From contig NZ_GG657754.1 in NCBI RefSeq assembly GCF_000158915.1, forward strand, positions 4,398,080-4,436,713: a DNA stretch of 38,634 bases, in the 5' to 3' direction. Source of the stretch: Streptomyces himastatinicus ATCC 53653. Its GTDB lineage: Bacteria > Actinomycetota > Actinomycetes > Streptomycetales > Streptomycetaceae. Shown piece after piece: positions 13,436 through 22,335 of this stretch (position 1 is its first letter; each line of letters opens with the position of its first letter). The translations under genes and the position numbers were made by a program. The notes beneath the pieces are model-generated. The model was not told where the DNA came from. It did not search any database and saw only the letters and a program-made list of their open reading frames with translations.

Positions 13436-16353
13436 GCTTCGGCGAGGTCGTCCAGGGCACGTACGGCGTCGTCCACGACCTCCCAGTACGGCCGGGCAGC
13501 GGGCAACTCCGCGAGGAGCCGTCCGGCCCCGGCCCAGTCACCGAGGGCGGCTCGGCTGATGACCGGGGCAGCCGCCCGGGTCTGCGGGTCCCACTGATCC
13601 CCATACTCGGCCAGCAGTTCTTCGAAGGCGGTCCACCGTTCCCGTGCCTCGGAGAGACCGGCGGTTCGGCTCACCAGCATGGCGTGTTCGAAGGCGATGT
13701 CGAGGTCGTCGGGGTCGACAGCCATCGCCCGTTCGATGTCCTCGGCTGCCGTGTCGTACCGGCCCGCCCGCCGGTGGCACCTGGCCCTGACCTCCAACGT
13801 GAACAGATCGTCGGGGTCGAGCCGGACAGCCTGGTCCAAGTCGGCGAGGGCGCCCTCGTCATCACCGATGCGCAGGCGCAGAGACCCTCGATCCGCCAGG
13901 ATCCACGGGCCGTCGGGGGCGGCGGCGACGGCGGCGTCGAAGTCCGCCAGAGCTTCGCCGAGTCGCCCGACGTGCCCATAGGTCTGTCCCCGGCGGTCCA
14001 GGGCGAACGCGTTCGAAGGTTCGATCTCGATGGCCCGGCCGAAGTCCGCCAGGGCCTCCTCGAAGCGGTCCGTCATCCGGCACGCCTCGCCGCGCTCTGC
14101 GAGCACTTCCTCGTTGTCAGGATGGGACGCGAGGTAGCGGTCGGCCGCGGTGATCGCCTCCTCGTGGCGATCCAGGTTGCGGAGGGCGACGACGCGAATG
14201 GACGCGGCGTAGTCGGAACCGAGTTCGACGCCCCGCTCGGAGTCGGCGAGCGCCTCCTCGTAACACTCCACTTGGCAGTAGATCTTGGCACGGTCGCCGT
14301 AGGCCCAGCCCCATTCGGGCCTGATCTCCAGCGCCCGAGTGATGTCCGCAACCGCACTCTCGTAGTCCCGCAGGCCGTAGTGGATCAGGGAGCGATTGGA
14401 CAGGGCCAACTCGTTCCCGTCGTCCAGTTCGAGGGAGCGGGTGAGGTCGGCCAGGCATTCCTCAAACCGTGCGAGGTGACCGAGTGCCTCGCCGCGCTGG
14501 GCAAGGGCCCAGGCATAGCGGGGAGCCAGCTCCAAGGCGCGGTCGAGGCTTTCCACCGCCTGCTCATAACGATCCATGTCGAGGTACACGCTCCCGCGGA
14601 GCGCATGGGCACTTTCGAAATCGGGGAAGATCTCCAGCGCTCGCTCCGCGTCCCTCAGAGCATCCTCCAGCTCGTGCATGTCGCGGCGGGCGAGACCGCG
14701 TAAGTAGAAGACCCTGGCCAGGGCCCCCTCGTCCGGACCGACTTCATCGATCAGGAGGGTCATGTTGTCGACCCAGTCCCTCCTAGAGGACACCGCGAGA
14801 AGTCGTTCGCCCCATGCACGTACCGAATCGCTACCGGAGTCCTGGCCCGCCTCCACGAGGACCTGCATCCACCGGCGTTTCCAGGACGACGGCACGCGCC
14901 GCACGTACACATGCACATACGCGCGCAATTCCTCGCGCAAGGCCTCTTCCGGGGCCGCGCACAGCCGGTGGTACGCCTCTTCCAGCCGGTAGTCCAGCCA
15001 TCGCTCATGCACCCACTTCTCGTTGTCCCGCAGCGTCTCCTCGATTTCCCGCTGCCATCGCGCTAAGGCGTCGGCCAGGCAGAGATGCCGGGTGCGCCAC
15101 CCCTGGGGCGACCGGTTGCGCTGGAGGCGCAGCATGGCCGTACGGACAACCTCGTGGTACTGGCAGCGGCCGGAGCGGTCGTTGACGAACGGGAGGGAGC
15201 GCAGCCAGCCGTACAGCCCGGCCGCCTCGTGCTCCACCACGGCGCCGAATACGTCCTCGTCGAGCTGCCGGGGCAGGGCCGCGGCAAGCGCCGCCGAGCG
15301 GTGTATCTCGTCGCTCACCCATTTCAGGAAGCGCTCCACGGCGGTGCCGCTCGGATCGCCCACGGCCTCGGGCGTGGCAGGCTGGGCCTCGGCCAGCATG
15401 GACACCAGGACGGGCAGCCCACCGGTGAGGCGGAGCACGACTTCGACCACCTGCTCGCCGTCCACGCCCTTGGCCAAGAGGAGCTGCCGGGCCTCGGCCT
15501 CCGTGAAAGGCGTCAGCGGGATGTCCGCGATGAGGTCGGCGTAGTCGCCCCAGCACCGCGGGTCGAGCATGCCCTGCCCGGCCAGGGTCACCACCGCGTT
15601 GGCCGGGAGCGAACCGTAGCGGCCCTCGATCACCACACCGCACAACCAGGTGTCGAACAGCGGGCCGGTGCGTTCGTACGTATCGAAGAACCATGCCACC
15701 CAGGGCACGGACGCGGCCACTTCGGCCACGTCCGTCAAGAACGCGGGGGTGAGCACATCCAGGGGCGACATCACCAGGTCCACGTCGTCGTGACTGCGGA
15801 AGCGCGCGCTGAGTCTGGCCCGCACACGGTCCGCCGCCTGCGCGATCCGATCCGGCTCCGCCGCCCCGGCGAAAGCCCCGACACCAGGCACCATCCCCAG
15901 CCCCACCAGCCCGGCACGAGCGACGAAGGCGCTGGACGCCGAGGCCGGGGGTTCGCCCACCGCATCCTCCGACGCCGTGACCGCGCCCGCAACCGAGTCG
16001 GCCTCGTGCCGCCGCTGCCGGTATGTGGCAAGCAGCTTGTCGAAGGACTTCAGCGCGTGGCCCTGCCGGGCGAACTGGGCGCTGATCGCCGCCATGACGT
16101 CGAGGACGGTGTTCACGGACTCGTCCACATAGGCGGTGAGCGCCTGGTATTCGCGTGCGGTGTTCTCCATCTGCCGCACCAGCGTCGTCTTGCCGACGCC
16201 CGCGTCCCCGCGCACATGGAACACGAAGCGGTGCGCCTCGTGCTCGGGCGGTACGGCGAAGTTCTCCCGGTACGCGGCTAGTTCATGCCGTCGACCAACG
16301 AACCGGCGCCGCCGCCGGATCAAGTCCTGCATCGTCGGACGCTGCGCAGCCAT
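13357..16353 (-). CDS. STAND-type P-loop NTPase with C-terminal TPR array; two TTA codons
   Basis: A 998-residue protein. The Walker A GDAGVGKT lies at residues 49-56 and a Walker B-like VAWFFDTYE at about 219-227. A helical region spans 300-540, then about ten 34-residue TPR repeats at 545-880 and a helical C-terminal cap. This is the signal-transduction ATPase layout: a nucleotide switch with a TPR sensor or scaffold. No effector domain precedes the P-loop, so any partner acts in trans. The ATG at 16353 has GGGGAGGGG. Two leucines (430 and 551) are encoded by TTA, implying dependence on the bldA tRNA and late expression. Relatives include regulators and immune STAND proteins; I cannot tell which. 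Confidence 0.85.
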   Translation of the reverse strand: MAAQRPTMQDLIRRRRRFVGRRHELAAYRENFAVPPEHEAHRFVFHVRGDAGVGKTTLVRQMENTAREYQALTAYVDESVNTVLDVMAAISAQFARQGHALKSFDKLLATYRQRRHEADSVAGAVTASEDAVGEPPASASSAFVARAGLVGLGMVPGVGAFAGAAEPDRIAQAADRVRARLSARFRSHDDVDLVMSPLDVLTPAFLTDVAEVAASVPWVAWFFDTYERTGPLFDTWLCGVVIEGRYGSLPANAVVTLAGQGMLDPRCWGDYADLIADIPLTPFTEAEARQLLLAKGVDGEQVVEVVLRLTGGLPVLVSMLAEAQPATPEAVGDPSGTAVERFLKWVSDEIHRSAALAAALPRQLDEDVFGAVVEHEAAGLYGWLRSLPFVNDRSGRCQYHEVVRTAMLRLQRNRSPQGWRTRHLCLADALARWQREIEETLRDNEKWVHERWLDYRLEEAYHRLCAAPEEALREELRAYVHVYVRRVPSSWKRRWMQVLVEAGQDSGSDSVRAWGERLLAVSSRRDWVDNMTLLIDEVGPDEGALARVFYLRGLARRDMHELEDALRDAERALEIFPDFESAHALRGSVYLDMDRYEQAVESLDRALELAPRYAWALAQRGEALGHLARFEECLADLTRSLELDDGNELALSNRSLIHYGLRDYESAVADITRALEIRPEWGWAYGDRAKIYCQVECYEEALADSERGVELGSDYAASIRVVALRNLDRHEEAITAADRYLASHPDNEEVLAERGEACRMTDRFEEALADFGRAIEIEPSNAFALDRRGQTYGHVGRLGEALADFDAAVAAAPDGPWILADRGSLRLRIGDDEGALADLDQAVRLDPDDLFTLEVRARCHRRAGRYDTAAEDIERAMAVDPDDLDIAFEHAMLVSRTAGLSEARERWTAFEELLAEYGDQWDPQTRAAAPVISRAALGDWAGAGRLLAELPAARPYWEVVDDAVRALDDLAEAPGADHARIAALRAPLADLRATLQAS

Positions 16354-16369
16354 GGCCCCTCCCCGTCAT

Positions 16370-16399
16370 GCAGAGTAACCATGCCTGACGACACTCTGC
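16370..16399 (-). promoter_or_regulatory. inverted repeat over the possible STAND gene promoter
   Basis: GCAGAGT (16370-16376) and ACTCTGC (16393-16399) form a 7-bp inverted repeat. A TACTCT -10-like hexamer on the minus strand (16377-16372) overlaps one arm. It lies 17-46 bases upstream of the STAND gene start; the -35 is poor. It may be an operator. Confidence 0.35.
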
Positions 16400-16517
16400 C
16401 CGGGAAGCCGCGTGCCGCCCCGGCGCGCGGCAGGGGCAGCCGGAAGCCGGCCTGCCCCTCCGCGCGAGCACCCGGTACTCCTGGCCCGGCCGCGAGCCCG
16501 GCTCCGGGAGTTGCGCG

Positions 16518-16982
16518 TCATCCCTGGTGTTCGCCAGTCAGCCGCTTGAACAGATGCACGTCGGCGTGTCCGCCGGGGATACCGAGCGCCCTGCCGGTCT
16601 CGGCGTAGCCGTGGCGCTCGTAGAATCCCGGCGCCTGGAACGTGTACGAGGACACCGCGACGCGATCACACCCGCGCCTGCGCGCCTCGTCCTCGGCTGC
16701 CCGCAACAGCCTGCTCCCCCACCCGCCCTGACGGCTGTCCTCGCGCACCCACAGCAGCTCGATCCCGCACAGACCGCCCCACGTCCACGCGGACAACCCA
16801 CCGACCAACTCGCCCGCCCTATCGCTGACCTTGACCGAGAACCCGCCCCAGTCGGCCGCTCCGGTGGCGGCCGCGTTGAAGGCGTCCAGTTCCTTGCCCA
16901 GCCGCTCGTCAAGCTGGGTGTCACGCTCGCCGGTGGTCAGGGTGGGACCGGCGCCGTCGTCCGTCGTCATGGCGCGCAGCAT
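16518..16982 (-). CDS. GNAT-family N-acetyltransferase
   Basis: A 154-residue acetyl-CoA-dependent acetyltransferase. The beta4 strand ELLWVREDSR and the acetyl-CoA loop RQGGWGSRLL (Q/R-x-x-G-x-G/A) are clear, followed by YERHGYAETGRA typical of the C-terminal half. The ATG at 16982 has GGAG at suitable distance; a second ATG at 16970 would lie too far from it. It sits 117 bases downstream of the LigT-like gene on the same strand, so it could be the end of a three-gene unit with the XRE-TPR regulator. The acetyl acceptor is unknown. Confidence 0.9.
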   Translation of the reverse strand: MLRAMTTDDGAGPTLTTGERDTQLDERLGKELDAFNAAATGAADWGGFSVKVSDRAGELVGGLSAWTWGGLCGIELLWVREDSRQGGWGSRLLRAAEDEARRRGCDRVAVSSYTFQAPGFYERHGYAETGRALGIPGGHADVHLFKRLTGEHQG

Positions 16983-17099
16983 GGCACTCCGCCGTGCCCC
17001 ACACCACGCGTTTTCCTGTCCGTCGATCTGGCCTAGGAGCGATCCAGCGCTGGGCGTTCTCGCAGGACAGGGAGCGGGCTACCGCCTGAAGATCGCCAG

Positions 17100-17720
17100 T
17101 CATCCAAGCGGCACCCGCGCGAAGGGCTCCCACTCGTACATCCGGTTGTCGCGATGCAGCACGATCAATTCGGCCGAGGTGATGCGGGCTGTCGCCGGGG
17201 GCACATCCGCAGCGGCGATCGCTTCGACAACGGGCGTGGCCGGGCCGTCGCTGCTGCTGTAGGCCACCGATACGTGGGGTTTGAAGCCGTCTGCCGACTC
17301 GGGCACCTCGGGCAGGACATCGCCGATCGCCGCCCGGATCGCATGACGTACGGCCACCACCGGCTCGGACGGTTCGGCGAACGTCTCGACGGCCTCAGGA
17401 GTCACGACGGGGGCGCGGAACCGCACGTCGAACGCGGGTACCTCAGCCAGCCGGGTTCGAGCGGCATCCACGATCGACGTCACATCGCGCTCATCGATCT
17501 CACCGACGAAACCCATGCCCTGCATGGTCAGATGCAGCCAGCGATCGGGAATCGGGTCAAGGCCGTCGAGGCCCAGCAGCGCGTCCCGGTAGGCACTGAC
17601 GAGGCGCCGTACATCCGGCTGTTCTTCGAACGTCAGATGCCAGGTGTAGAAGCGACGACCGACCTGCCAGCCCGGCCGCCACCACCAGTGATTCGCCATG
17701 GCACTGGCTTGCGTAGTCAT
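17100..17720 (-). CDS. 2H phosphoesterase, 2'-5' RNA ligase-like (LigT family)
   Basis: A 206-residue cytosolic protein of the 2H superfamily. The two catalytic signatures are HLT (H63-T65, within HLTMQG) and HVS (H149-S151, within HVSVAY). Family members hydrolyse or form 2'-5' or 2',3'-cyclic phosphodiester bonds in RNA or nucleotides. The ATG at 17720 lies 11 bases after the stop of the XRE-TPR gene, so the two are translationally linked; an alternative ATG at 17699 lacks a ribosome site. Pairing with a regulator suggests a controlled nucleotide or RNA-end processing function, but the substrate is unknown. Confidence 0.88.
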   Translation of the reverse strand: MTTQASAMANHWWWRPGWQVGRRFYTWHLTFEEQPDVRRLVSAYRDALLGLDGLDPIPDRWLHLTMQGMGFVGEIDERDVTSIVDAARTRLAEVPAFDVRFRAPVVTPEAVETFAEPSEPVVAVRHAIRAAIGDVLPEVPESADGFKPHVSVAYSSSDGPATPVVEAIAAADVPPATARITSAELIVLHRDNRMYEWEPFARVPLG

Positions 17721-17731
17721 GGAGGATCCAA

Positions 17732-19222
17732 TCAGTCCTGTCCCTCTCGTGCGGAGAGGGCGAATCGGCGGGGTACGGACTCGACGCAGAACTCTTCGAT
17801 GTGATCACGCAGGGTGCGGGCCGATGCGCTGTCGGCCGTGGGAGCGTGGACGAGGCTCTCGGCGAGTTCCCGCATACGCCGAGCCACCGTGTCCAAACGG
17901 TGCTCCGGGGGCAGGGCCAGTACGGGGCCCAGCGCTTCGCACGCCGCGTCCAGGGAGCCGAGCGCCATGTGGGTCGAGGCGTGGGAGATGCACACCTGGG
18001 CGGTGGTGCCGTAGGCGTGGAAGGGCTGACTCGCGAGTGCTTCCTGCGCCTCACGGAGCGCGAGTCGCGGGTTGCCGATACGCGTGTGGATGGCAGCGGC
18101 GTAGTTGGCGCGACGGAACTCCGGGCACGAGTACAGCCCACCGATGTCATCCGTGCCGGTCGTCGTGTCGCGAACGTCTGCTGCCCGGTTCAGCGCGGCC
18201 TCCGCCTCGTCGACGGAGCCCCGTTCCGACCATGCGTCCGCCTCCTGGCAAGCCAGCAGCACACCGGCCGTGCCGCTCGGTTGATGGGCCAGACCACGAC
18301 GAGCGTGGTTGATGGCGTCCCCGAACCGACCGTCCCAGAAGGCGATCTTCGAGCGAGTCGAGAGGACCCATGCCTGTAGGTCGTTGTGTCCGGACAGATC
18401 CGCGCACAACCAGGCCGTACGCCCCTGGGTTTCGGCGTCGCGAAGGCATCCAAGGTCGGAGGAGATCCAGGCAAGCAAGCCACACAGATACCCGGCCGCT
18501 ACGTACAAGTCGGCGGACTGCCGGGGGCGCTGCCGCCCCTCGAGCAGCGCGAACACCCTGTCCCGCAGGCGACGGGTGCGGAGAAAGACGGCCACCGGCT
18601 CCTGGGTGAGGTAGTCGGCGGCGAGCGCACGGATATCGGCCATGAGCTGTTCCAGTGCGATGTCACCCACATTGGATACCTCGGCCGCCTGCGCCCAGGC
18701 CGCCGACTCGTCGGCGGCGGTGCGCACCAGGTCCTGCCCTGATGGGTCGGCGGCCTCGGCAGGCGGCGAGGGCGGTACGGGCAGTGGCTGCGGGCCTGCT
18801 GCGACCAGCGCGGTTACGGAGTGCCGCAGAATGCGCTGTTCGCTCTCCGGAAGTGCCTTTCGGTCCGCCAGATCAACGATGTCCTCCACGTCGCACCCGA
18901 ACACTCCCGCAAGCAGCAGAAGCACAGCCAGGGATGGCCGTCGGCCTGAAGGCCCCGGCCACTTCTCCCATTTGCCGACGAGCGACGCGTCCGCAGCCAC
19001 GGCTTCGCCGGGGCGGCGAAACCCGAGTTCGGTGACGCGGTCAGCTGTCCCCTGCAACGTCCAGCCGTGAGCATGCCGCCATGCCTCACGGGGCCTCAGT
19101 CGGAAGCGAACTCGCATCTCCACGACCATGTCCGCCCTGCTGCAACCCGCTGCCGCCATGTCGTGCCGCAGCGCGTCGCGGTCTGGTTTCGAGCCGGTCT
19201 TCGGGCGTGGAGTCACAGGCAT
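17732..19222 (-). CDS. XRE-type regulator with TPR-like C-terminal domain
   Basis: A 496-residue protein. Residues about 40-100 form the actinomycete XRE-like helix-turn-helix (RPREAWRHAHGWTLQGTADR, then a LVGKWEKW recognition segment), and residues about 210-480 are helical, TPR-like and probably bind a peptide or partner. The ATG at 19222 directly follows GCAGGGGG and a TACAGT -10 lies at 19253-19248, leaving a short leader. It is followed after 11 bases by the LigT-like gene. Related regulators in Streptomyces control a neighbouring small operon; control of the LigT-like gene is the simplest inference. Confidence 0.85.
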   Translation of the reverse strand: MPVTPRPKTGSKPDRDALRHDMAAAGCSRADMVVEMRVRFRLRPREAWRHAHGWTLQGTADRVTELGFRRPGEAVAADASLVGKWEKWPGPSGRRPSLAVLLLLAGVFGCDVEDIVDLADRKALPESEQRILRHSVTALVAAGPQPLPVPPSPPAEAADPSGQDLVRTAADESAAWAQAAEVSNVGDIALEQLMADIRALAADYLTQEPVAVFLRTRRLRDRVFALLEGRQRPRQSADLYVAAGYLCGLLAWISSDLGCLRDAETQGRTAWLCADLSGHNDLQAWVLSTRSKIAFWDGRFGDAINHARRGLAHQPSGTAGVLLACQEADAWSERGSVDEAEAALNRAADVRDTTTGTDDIGGLYSCPEFRRANYAAAIHTRIGNPRLALREAQEALASQPFHAYGTTAQVCISHASTHMALGSLDAACEALGPVLALPPEHRLDTVARRMRELAESLVHAPTADSASARTLRDHIEEFCVESVPRRFALSAREGQD

Positions 19223-19247
19223 GCCCCCTGCGCGATGTCGTGCGCCC

Positions 19248-19253
19248 ACTGTA
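19248..19253 (-). promoter_or_regulatory. possible -10 for the XRE-TPR regulator gene
   Basis: TACAGT on the minus strand fits TAnnnT and would start transcription about 19 bases before the ATG at 19222. The -35 region is not convincing. Confidence 0.35.
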
Positions 19254-19352
19254 GCTGGACGGATGCCTTGAGTGATGCCGCTTCCCTTGGCCTGGGGTGT
19301 GCAATCGTCCAAGGTGACGCTCGCAGCCGGGTGTCACGGCCGCGAAGTCCCC

Positions 19353-19770
19353 ATGATGAACAGACCGAACCTTTGGACACCCCCGAACGGCAGCGACATC
19401 ACCGTGCTTCCGACCGGCAGATGGCGGGACGCTCGTCCGCGCGTCCGCAGCCGTCGGGGAGCACGCCTTACGGCTACTCGGGCCGGAGTCCGGTGCCGTT
19501 ATCCAGGACCGGCACGGGCCGTTGTACTGGCTGGTGCGGACGGGGGCGGCGGACGGGTGGGATGTGCGGGAGGTGCGGGTGCTTGGTGGCGCGGCGAGCG
19601 TGGCGAGTTATCTCGGGGTGCCGCCCGCGCATCGGACCACCCGGCCCGGTACGCACTGGCGCATTCCGATCGGACCCGGGCGCTACCTCACCGATGCCGC
19701 GCTGCTGCGGGGTGCGCTGGTGCTGGCCGCGATCGCCGAGCTCGGTTCGGGCGAGGTGGCACGGCGGTGA
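19353..19770 (+). pseudogene. conserved Streptomyces hypothetical gene with a single-base frameshift
   Basis: The N-terminal part reads LWTPPNGSDITVLPTGRWRDA from the ATG at 19353. The homologous continuation VRASAAVGEHALRLLGPESG, then LYWLVRTGAADGW, VPPAHRTTRPGTHWR and YLTDAALLRG, lies in a different frame ending at TGA 19768-19770. The switch is at 19431-19437, where one extra base fits the data. The second frame has no ATG, GTG or TTG between its upstream stop (19357-19359) and the junction, so it needs the first frame. I recognise the joined protein (about 138 residues) as a family common near XRE regulators; its function is unknown. The downstream frame contains a TTA codon. This may be a real mutation, a sequencing error or recoding. 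Confidence 0.7.
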
Positions 19771-19952
19771 TTCAGGTCTGCTACCACTGCCAGCGGCCGA
19801 CCCCTGAGCCGGTCGTCGTCGAGGAAGGACACGGCGCCAGCGCCGGCGGACACACGGTGTACGCCTGCCCCGAGGACGCGCCCCGCTTCCCGGCGCGGCC
19901 GGGTCCCCTCGCCGAGATCGATGCCTTGCGGCGGGCAAGGGTCAGTCGGTGA
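19767..19952 (+). CDS. small Cys-containing protein, coupled to the preceding gene
   Basis: A 61-residue protein starting at a GTG that overlaps the preceding TGA (GTGA), a classic translational-coupling arrangement. It has a CYHC pair at residues 5-8 and one later Cys (YACPED), suggesting a partial zinc knuckle; the C-terminus LAEIDALRRARVSR is helical and basic. It lies in the same frame as the N-terminal part of the frameshifted gene upstream. If ribosomes no longer reach the upstream stop normally, expression may be reduced. The stop overlaps the convergent nmtR-like gene by 11 bases. Function unknown. Confidence 0.65.
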   Translation: MIQVCYHCQRPTPEPVVVEEGHGASAGGHTVYACPEDAPRFPARPGPLAEIDALRRARVSR

Positions 19953-20298
19953 CGCCCAGGCGGAGGTGTTCTACGTGGTGGAGGGCCTGGTCGAGGAGTT
20001 CCGCCACGTGGTTGTCGTGGAGGGAGTAGACGACCGAGCGGCCCTGGCGGGTGCCGGTGACCAGGCCGAGGTTGCGGAGCAGGCGGAGTTGGTGGGAGCA
20101 GGCGGACTGCTGCATTCCGACGGCTTCGGCGAGTTCGGTGGCGGGGCAGGGGCCTTCGCGGAGGCGGGCCAGGATCAGCAGGCGGGAGGGGGTGGCGAGG
20201 GCCTGGAGGGTGGCGGCGACCGTCGGGGCGTTCTCGGGGGTGAGGCGGGCGCGCGGGGCGGTGGCGTCACCGGCGGGGGGTTGTGCTCCATGGCCCAT
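19942..20298 (-). CDS. nmtR: NmtR-type ArsR/SmtB metal-sensing repressor
   Basis: A 118-residue winged-helix repressor. The N-terminus MGHG and the core TLQALATPSRLLIL and QSACSHQLRLLRNLGLV match mycobacterial NmtR. The helix alpha-5 site is D95-x-H97-x10-H108-x2-H111, the exact spacing of the Ni(II)/Co(II) ligands of NmtR, and His3 is the reported N-terminal ligand. It should repress in the apo form and release DNA on metal binding. The gene is divergent from a P1B-4 efflux ATPase with an ArsR-type operator between, the same pairing as nmtR with ctpJ/nmtA in Mycobacterium tuberculosis. The metal is inferred to be nickel or cobalt. Confidence 0.9.
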   Translation of the reverse strand: MGHGAQPPAGDATAPRARLTPENAPTVAATLQALATPSRLLILARLREGPCPATELAEAVGMQQSACSHQLRLLRNLGLVTGTRQGRSVVYSLHDNHVAELLDQALHHVEHLRLGVTD

Positions 20299-20324
20299 GG
20301 GGTCATCCTACGGATCGTAGACGA

Positions 20325-20340
20325 ATGAATACTTGTTCAT
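20325..20340. promoter_or_regulatory. ArsR/SmtB-type operator in the nmtR/ATPase divergent promoter
   Basis: ATGAATA-CT-TGTTCAT is an imperfect 7-2-7 palindrome (six of seven pairs), AT-rich in a GC-rich region and centred between the two start codons. It overlaps the expected promoters of both genes and resembles the 12-2-12 sites of this repressor family. Confidence 0.75.
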
Positions 20341-20364
20341 GTGTTGGTGATACCGTCTGCGGAC

Positions 20365-22335
20365 ATGATGTCCACGCTCATCGACCGCTCCGCGCCGCCT
20401 ACGGCGCGGCCCACCGCCGTGCCCCGTCGCCGTACCCGTGTGCTCGCCCTGCCGGAGGCCCGCTGGGCGCTGTCGGCGCTGCTGCTGTTCCTGGTCGCGC
20501 TGGCGGGGCAGCTGCTCGGTGCGCCCGACTGGCTGTGGGAGCCGCTGTACATCGCCGTGTACGTCACCGGGGGGTGGGAGCCGGGGCTGGAGGGGTTGAA
20601 GGCCCTCAAGGACAAGACGCTGGACGTGGATCTGCTGATGGTGGTCGCGGCGATCGGCGCGGCGGCCATCGGGCAGGTGCTGGACGGTGCGCTGCTGATC
20701 GTCATCTTCGCGACCTCCGGCGCCCTGGAGGCGGTCGCCACCGCGCGGACGGCCGACTCGGTGCGCGGGCTGCTGGACCTGGCGCCCGCGACCGCCACCC
20801 GGCTGCTGCCCGGCGGCGGCGAGGAGACGGTGGCCGCCGACGCGCTGGCGGTCGGGGACACGGTGCTGGTCCGGCCCGGGGAGCGGGTCGGGGCCGACGG
20901 GCGGGTGCTGGACGGGGCGAGCGAGGTCGACCAGGCCACCATCACGGGCGAGCCGCTGCCCGCCGCCAAGGCGCCCGGGGACGAGGTGTTCGCCGGGACG
21001 GTCAACGGGACCGGGGCGCTGCGGGTACGGGTCGAACGCGACCCGTCGGACTCGGTGATCGCCCGGATCGTCAAGATGGTTCAGGAGGCGTCGGAGACCA
21101 AGGCGCCCACGCAGTTGTTCATCGAGCGGGTCGAACAGCGGTACTCGCTGGTGATGGTGGCCGCCACGCTCGCCCTGTTCGCGGTCCCGCTCGCGCTCGG
21201 TGCCGCGCTTCAGCCGACGCTGCTGCGCGCGATGACCTTCATGATCGTCGCGTCCCCGTGCGCGGTCGTGCTGGCCACCATGCCGCCGCTGCTGTCCGCC
21301 ATCGCGAACGCCGGACGCCATGGCGTGCTGGTGAAGTCGGCCGTCGTCATGGAGCGGCTTGGCCAGGTGGACGCCGTCGCCCTGGACAAGACCGGCACCC
21401 TCACCGAGGGCACGCCCCGGGTGACCGAGGTGCGTCCGCTGCCCGGTTCGGGGCTGGACGAGGACGCGGTGCTGCGGCTCGCGGCCGCGGCCGAGCGGCC
21501 GAGCGAACATCCGCTGGCCCGCGCCGTCGTGGACGCGGCGCGCGCCCGCGGGCTGTCGCTGCCGGACGCCGAGGGGTTCTCCTCCGCGCCCGGGCTCGGC
21601 GTCACCGCGACGGTGGAGGGGCGCGAGGTGCGGGTGGGGGCGCCCGCCCGGCTCCTGGGGGACGACTCGGCGGCGTACGAAGAGGTGGAGGCGGAGGGCC
21701 GTACCGCCGTCGTCGTCCTCGTGGACGGCAGCCCGGCCGGGGTGCTCGGCCTCGCCGACCGCCTCCGCCCCGGCGCGGCGGAGGCGGTCGGCGGCCTCAC
21801 CGCGCTGACCGGCACCGCGCCGGTGCTGCTCACCGGCGACAACCGGCGCGCGGCCGACCGCCTCGCCGCCGAGACCGGCATCCACGACGTACGCGCCGGG
21901 CTGCTGCCGCAGGACAAGGTGACCGCCGTACGGGAGCTGGCCGACGCCGGGCGCCGTGTCATGGTCGTGGGCGACGGCGTCAACGACGCCCCCGCCCTGG
22001 CGGCCGCCCACACCGGCGTCGCCATGGGCCGGGCGGGCTCCGACCTGGCCCTGGAGACCGCCGACGCGGTCGTCGTACGGGACGAACTGGCCGCCCTGCC
22101 CGCCGTCGTACGGCTCTCCCGCACCGCCCGGCGGCTGGTCGTCCAGAACCTGGTCATCGCCGGAGTCTGCATCACCGCGCTGGTCGTCTGGGACCTGGCC
22201 GGGCAGCTGCCGCTGCCGCTCGGCGTCGCCGGGCACGAGGGCTCCACCGTCCTCGTCGGCCTCAACGGGCTGCGGCTGCTGCGCGAATCCGCCTGGACGA
22301 GCGCGCGAAAGGGCTCAGTCGCCGAGCACCGGTAG
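20365..22335 (+). CDS. ctpJ: P1B-4-type metal-efflux ATPase (Co/Ni/Fe(II) class, CtpJ/CtpD-like)
   Basis: A 656-residue P-type ATPase that pumps divalent metal out of the cell. It has no N-terminal metal-binding domain, the short TM layout of subgroup P1B-4, TGE at 194-196, SPC in the ion-binding helix at 297-299, DKTGT at 341-345, a GDGVND hinge, and HEGST at 624-628. SPC plus HEG(G/S)T distinguishes P1B-4 (cobalt, nickel or iron(II)) from the CPC zinc/cadmium/copper pumps. The ATG at 20365 precedes TM1 sensibly, though the ribosome site is weak; a second ATG follows at 20368. Its divergent partner is the NmtR-like sensor. The 3' end overlaps fbiC by 21 bases. Confidence 0.92.
   Translation: MMSTLIDRSAPPTARPTAVPRRRTRVLALPEARWALSALLLFLVALAGQLLGAPDWLWEPLYIAVYVTGGWEPGLEGLKALKDKTLDVDLLMVVAAIGAAAIGQVLDGALLIVIFATSGALEAVATARTADSVRGLLDLAPATATRLLPGGGEETVAADALAVGDTVLVRPGERVGADGRVLDGASEVDQATITGEPLPAAKAPGDEVFAGTVNGTGALRVRVERDPSDSVIARIVKMVQEASETKAPTQLFIERVEQRYSLVMVAATLALFAVPLALGAALQPTLLRAMTFMIVASPCAVVLATMPPLLSAIANAGRHGVLVKSAVVMERLGQVDAVALDKTGTLTEGTPRVTEVRPLPGSGLDEDAVLRLAAAAERPSEHPLARAVVDAARARGLSLPDAEGFSSAPGLGVTATVEGREVRVGAPARLLGDDSAAYEEVEAEGRTAVVVLVDGSPAGVLGLADRLRPGAAEAVGGLTALTGTAPVLLTGDNRRAADRLAAETGIHDVRAGLLPQDKVTAVRELADAGRRVMVVGDGVNDAPALAAAHTGVAMGRAGSDLALETADAVVVRDELAALPAVVRLSRTARRLVVQNLVIAGVCITALVVWDLAGQLPLPLGVAGHEGSTVLVGLNGLRLLRESAWTSARKGSVAEHR

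Noticed and set aside
13357..16353. Calling the STAND-TPR gene a known anti-phage Avs or NACHT system
   Set aside because: It has no effector domain, no adjacent defence genes and no specific subfamily motif that I can verify; only the general architecture is supported.
19272..19952. A single 226-residue protein spanning the frameshifted gene and the 61-residue gene
   Set aside because: Its middle is Arg/Ala/Gly shadow sequence. Homologous residues lie in another frame, and the end is a separate gene starting with GTG 19767.
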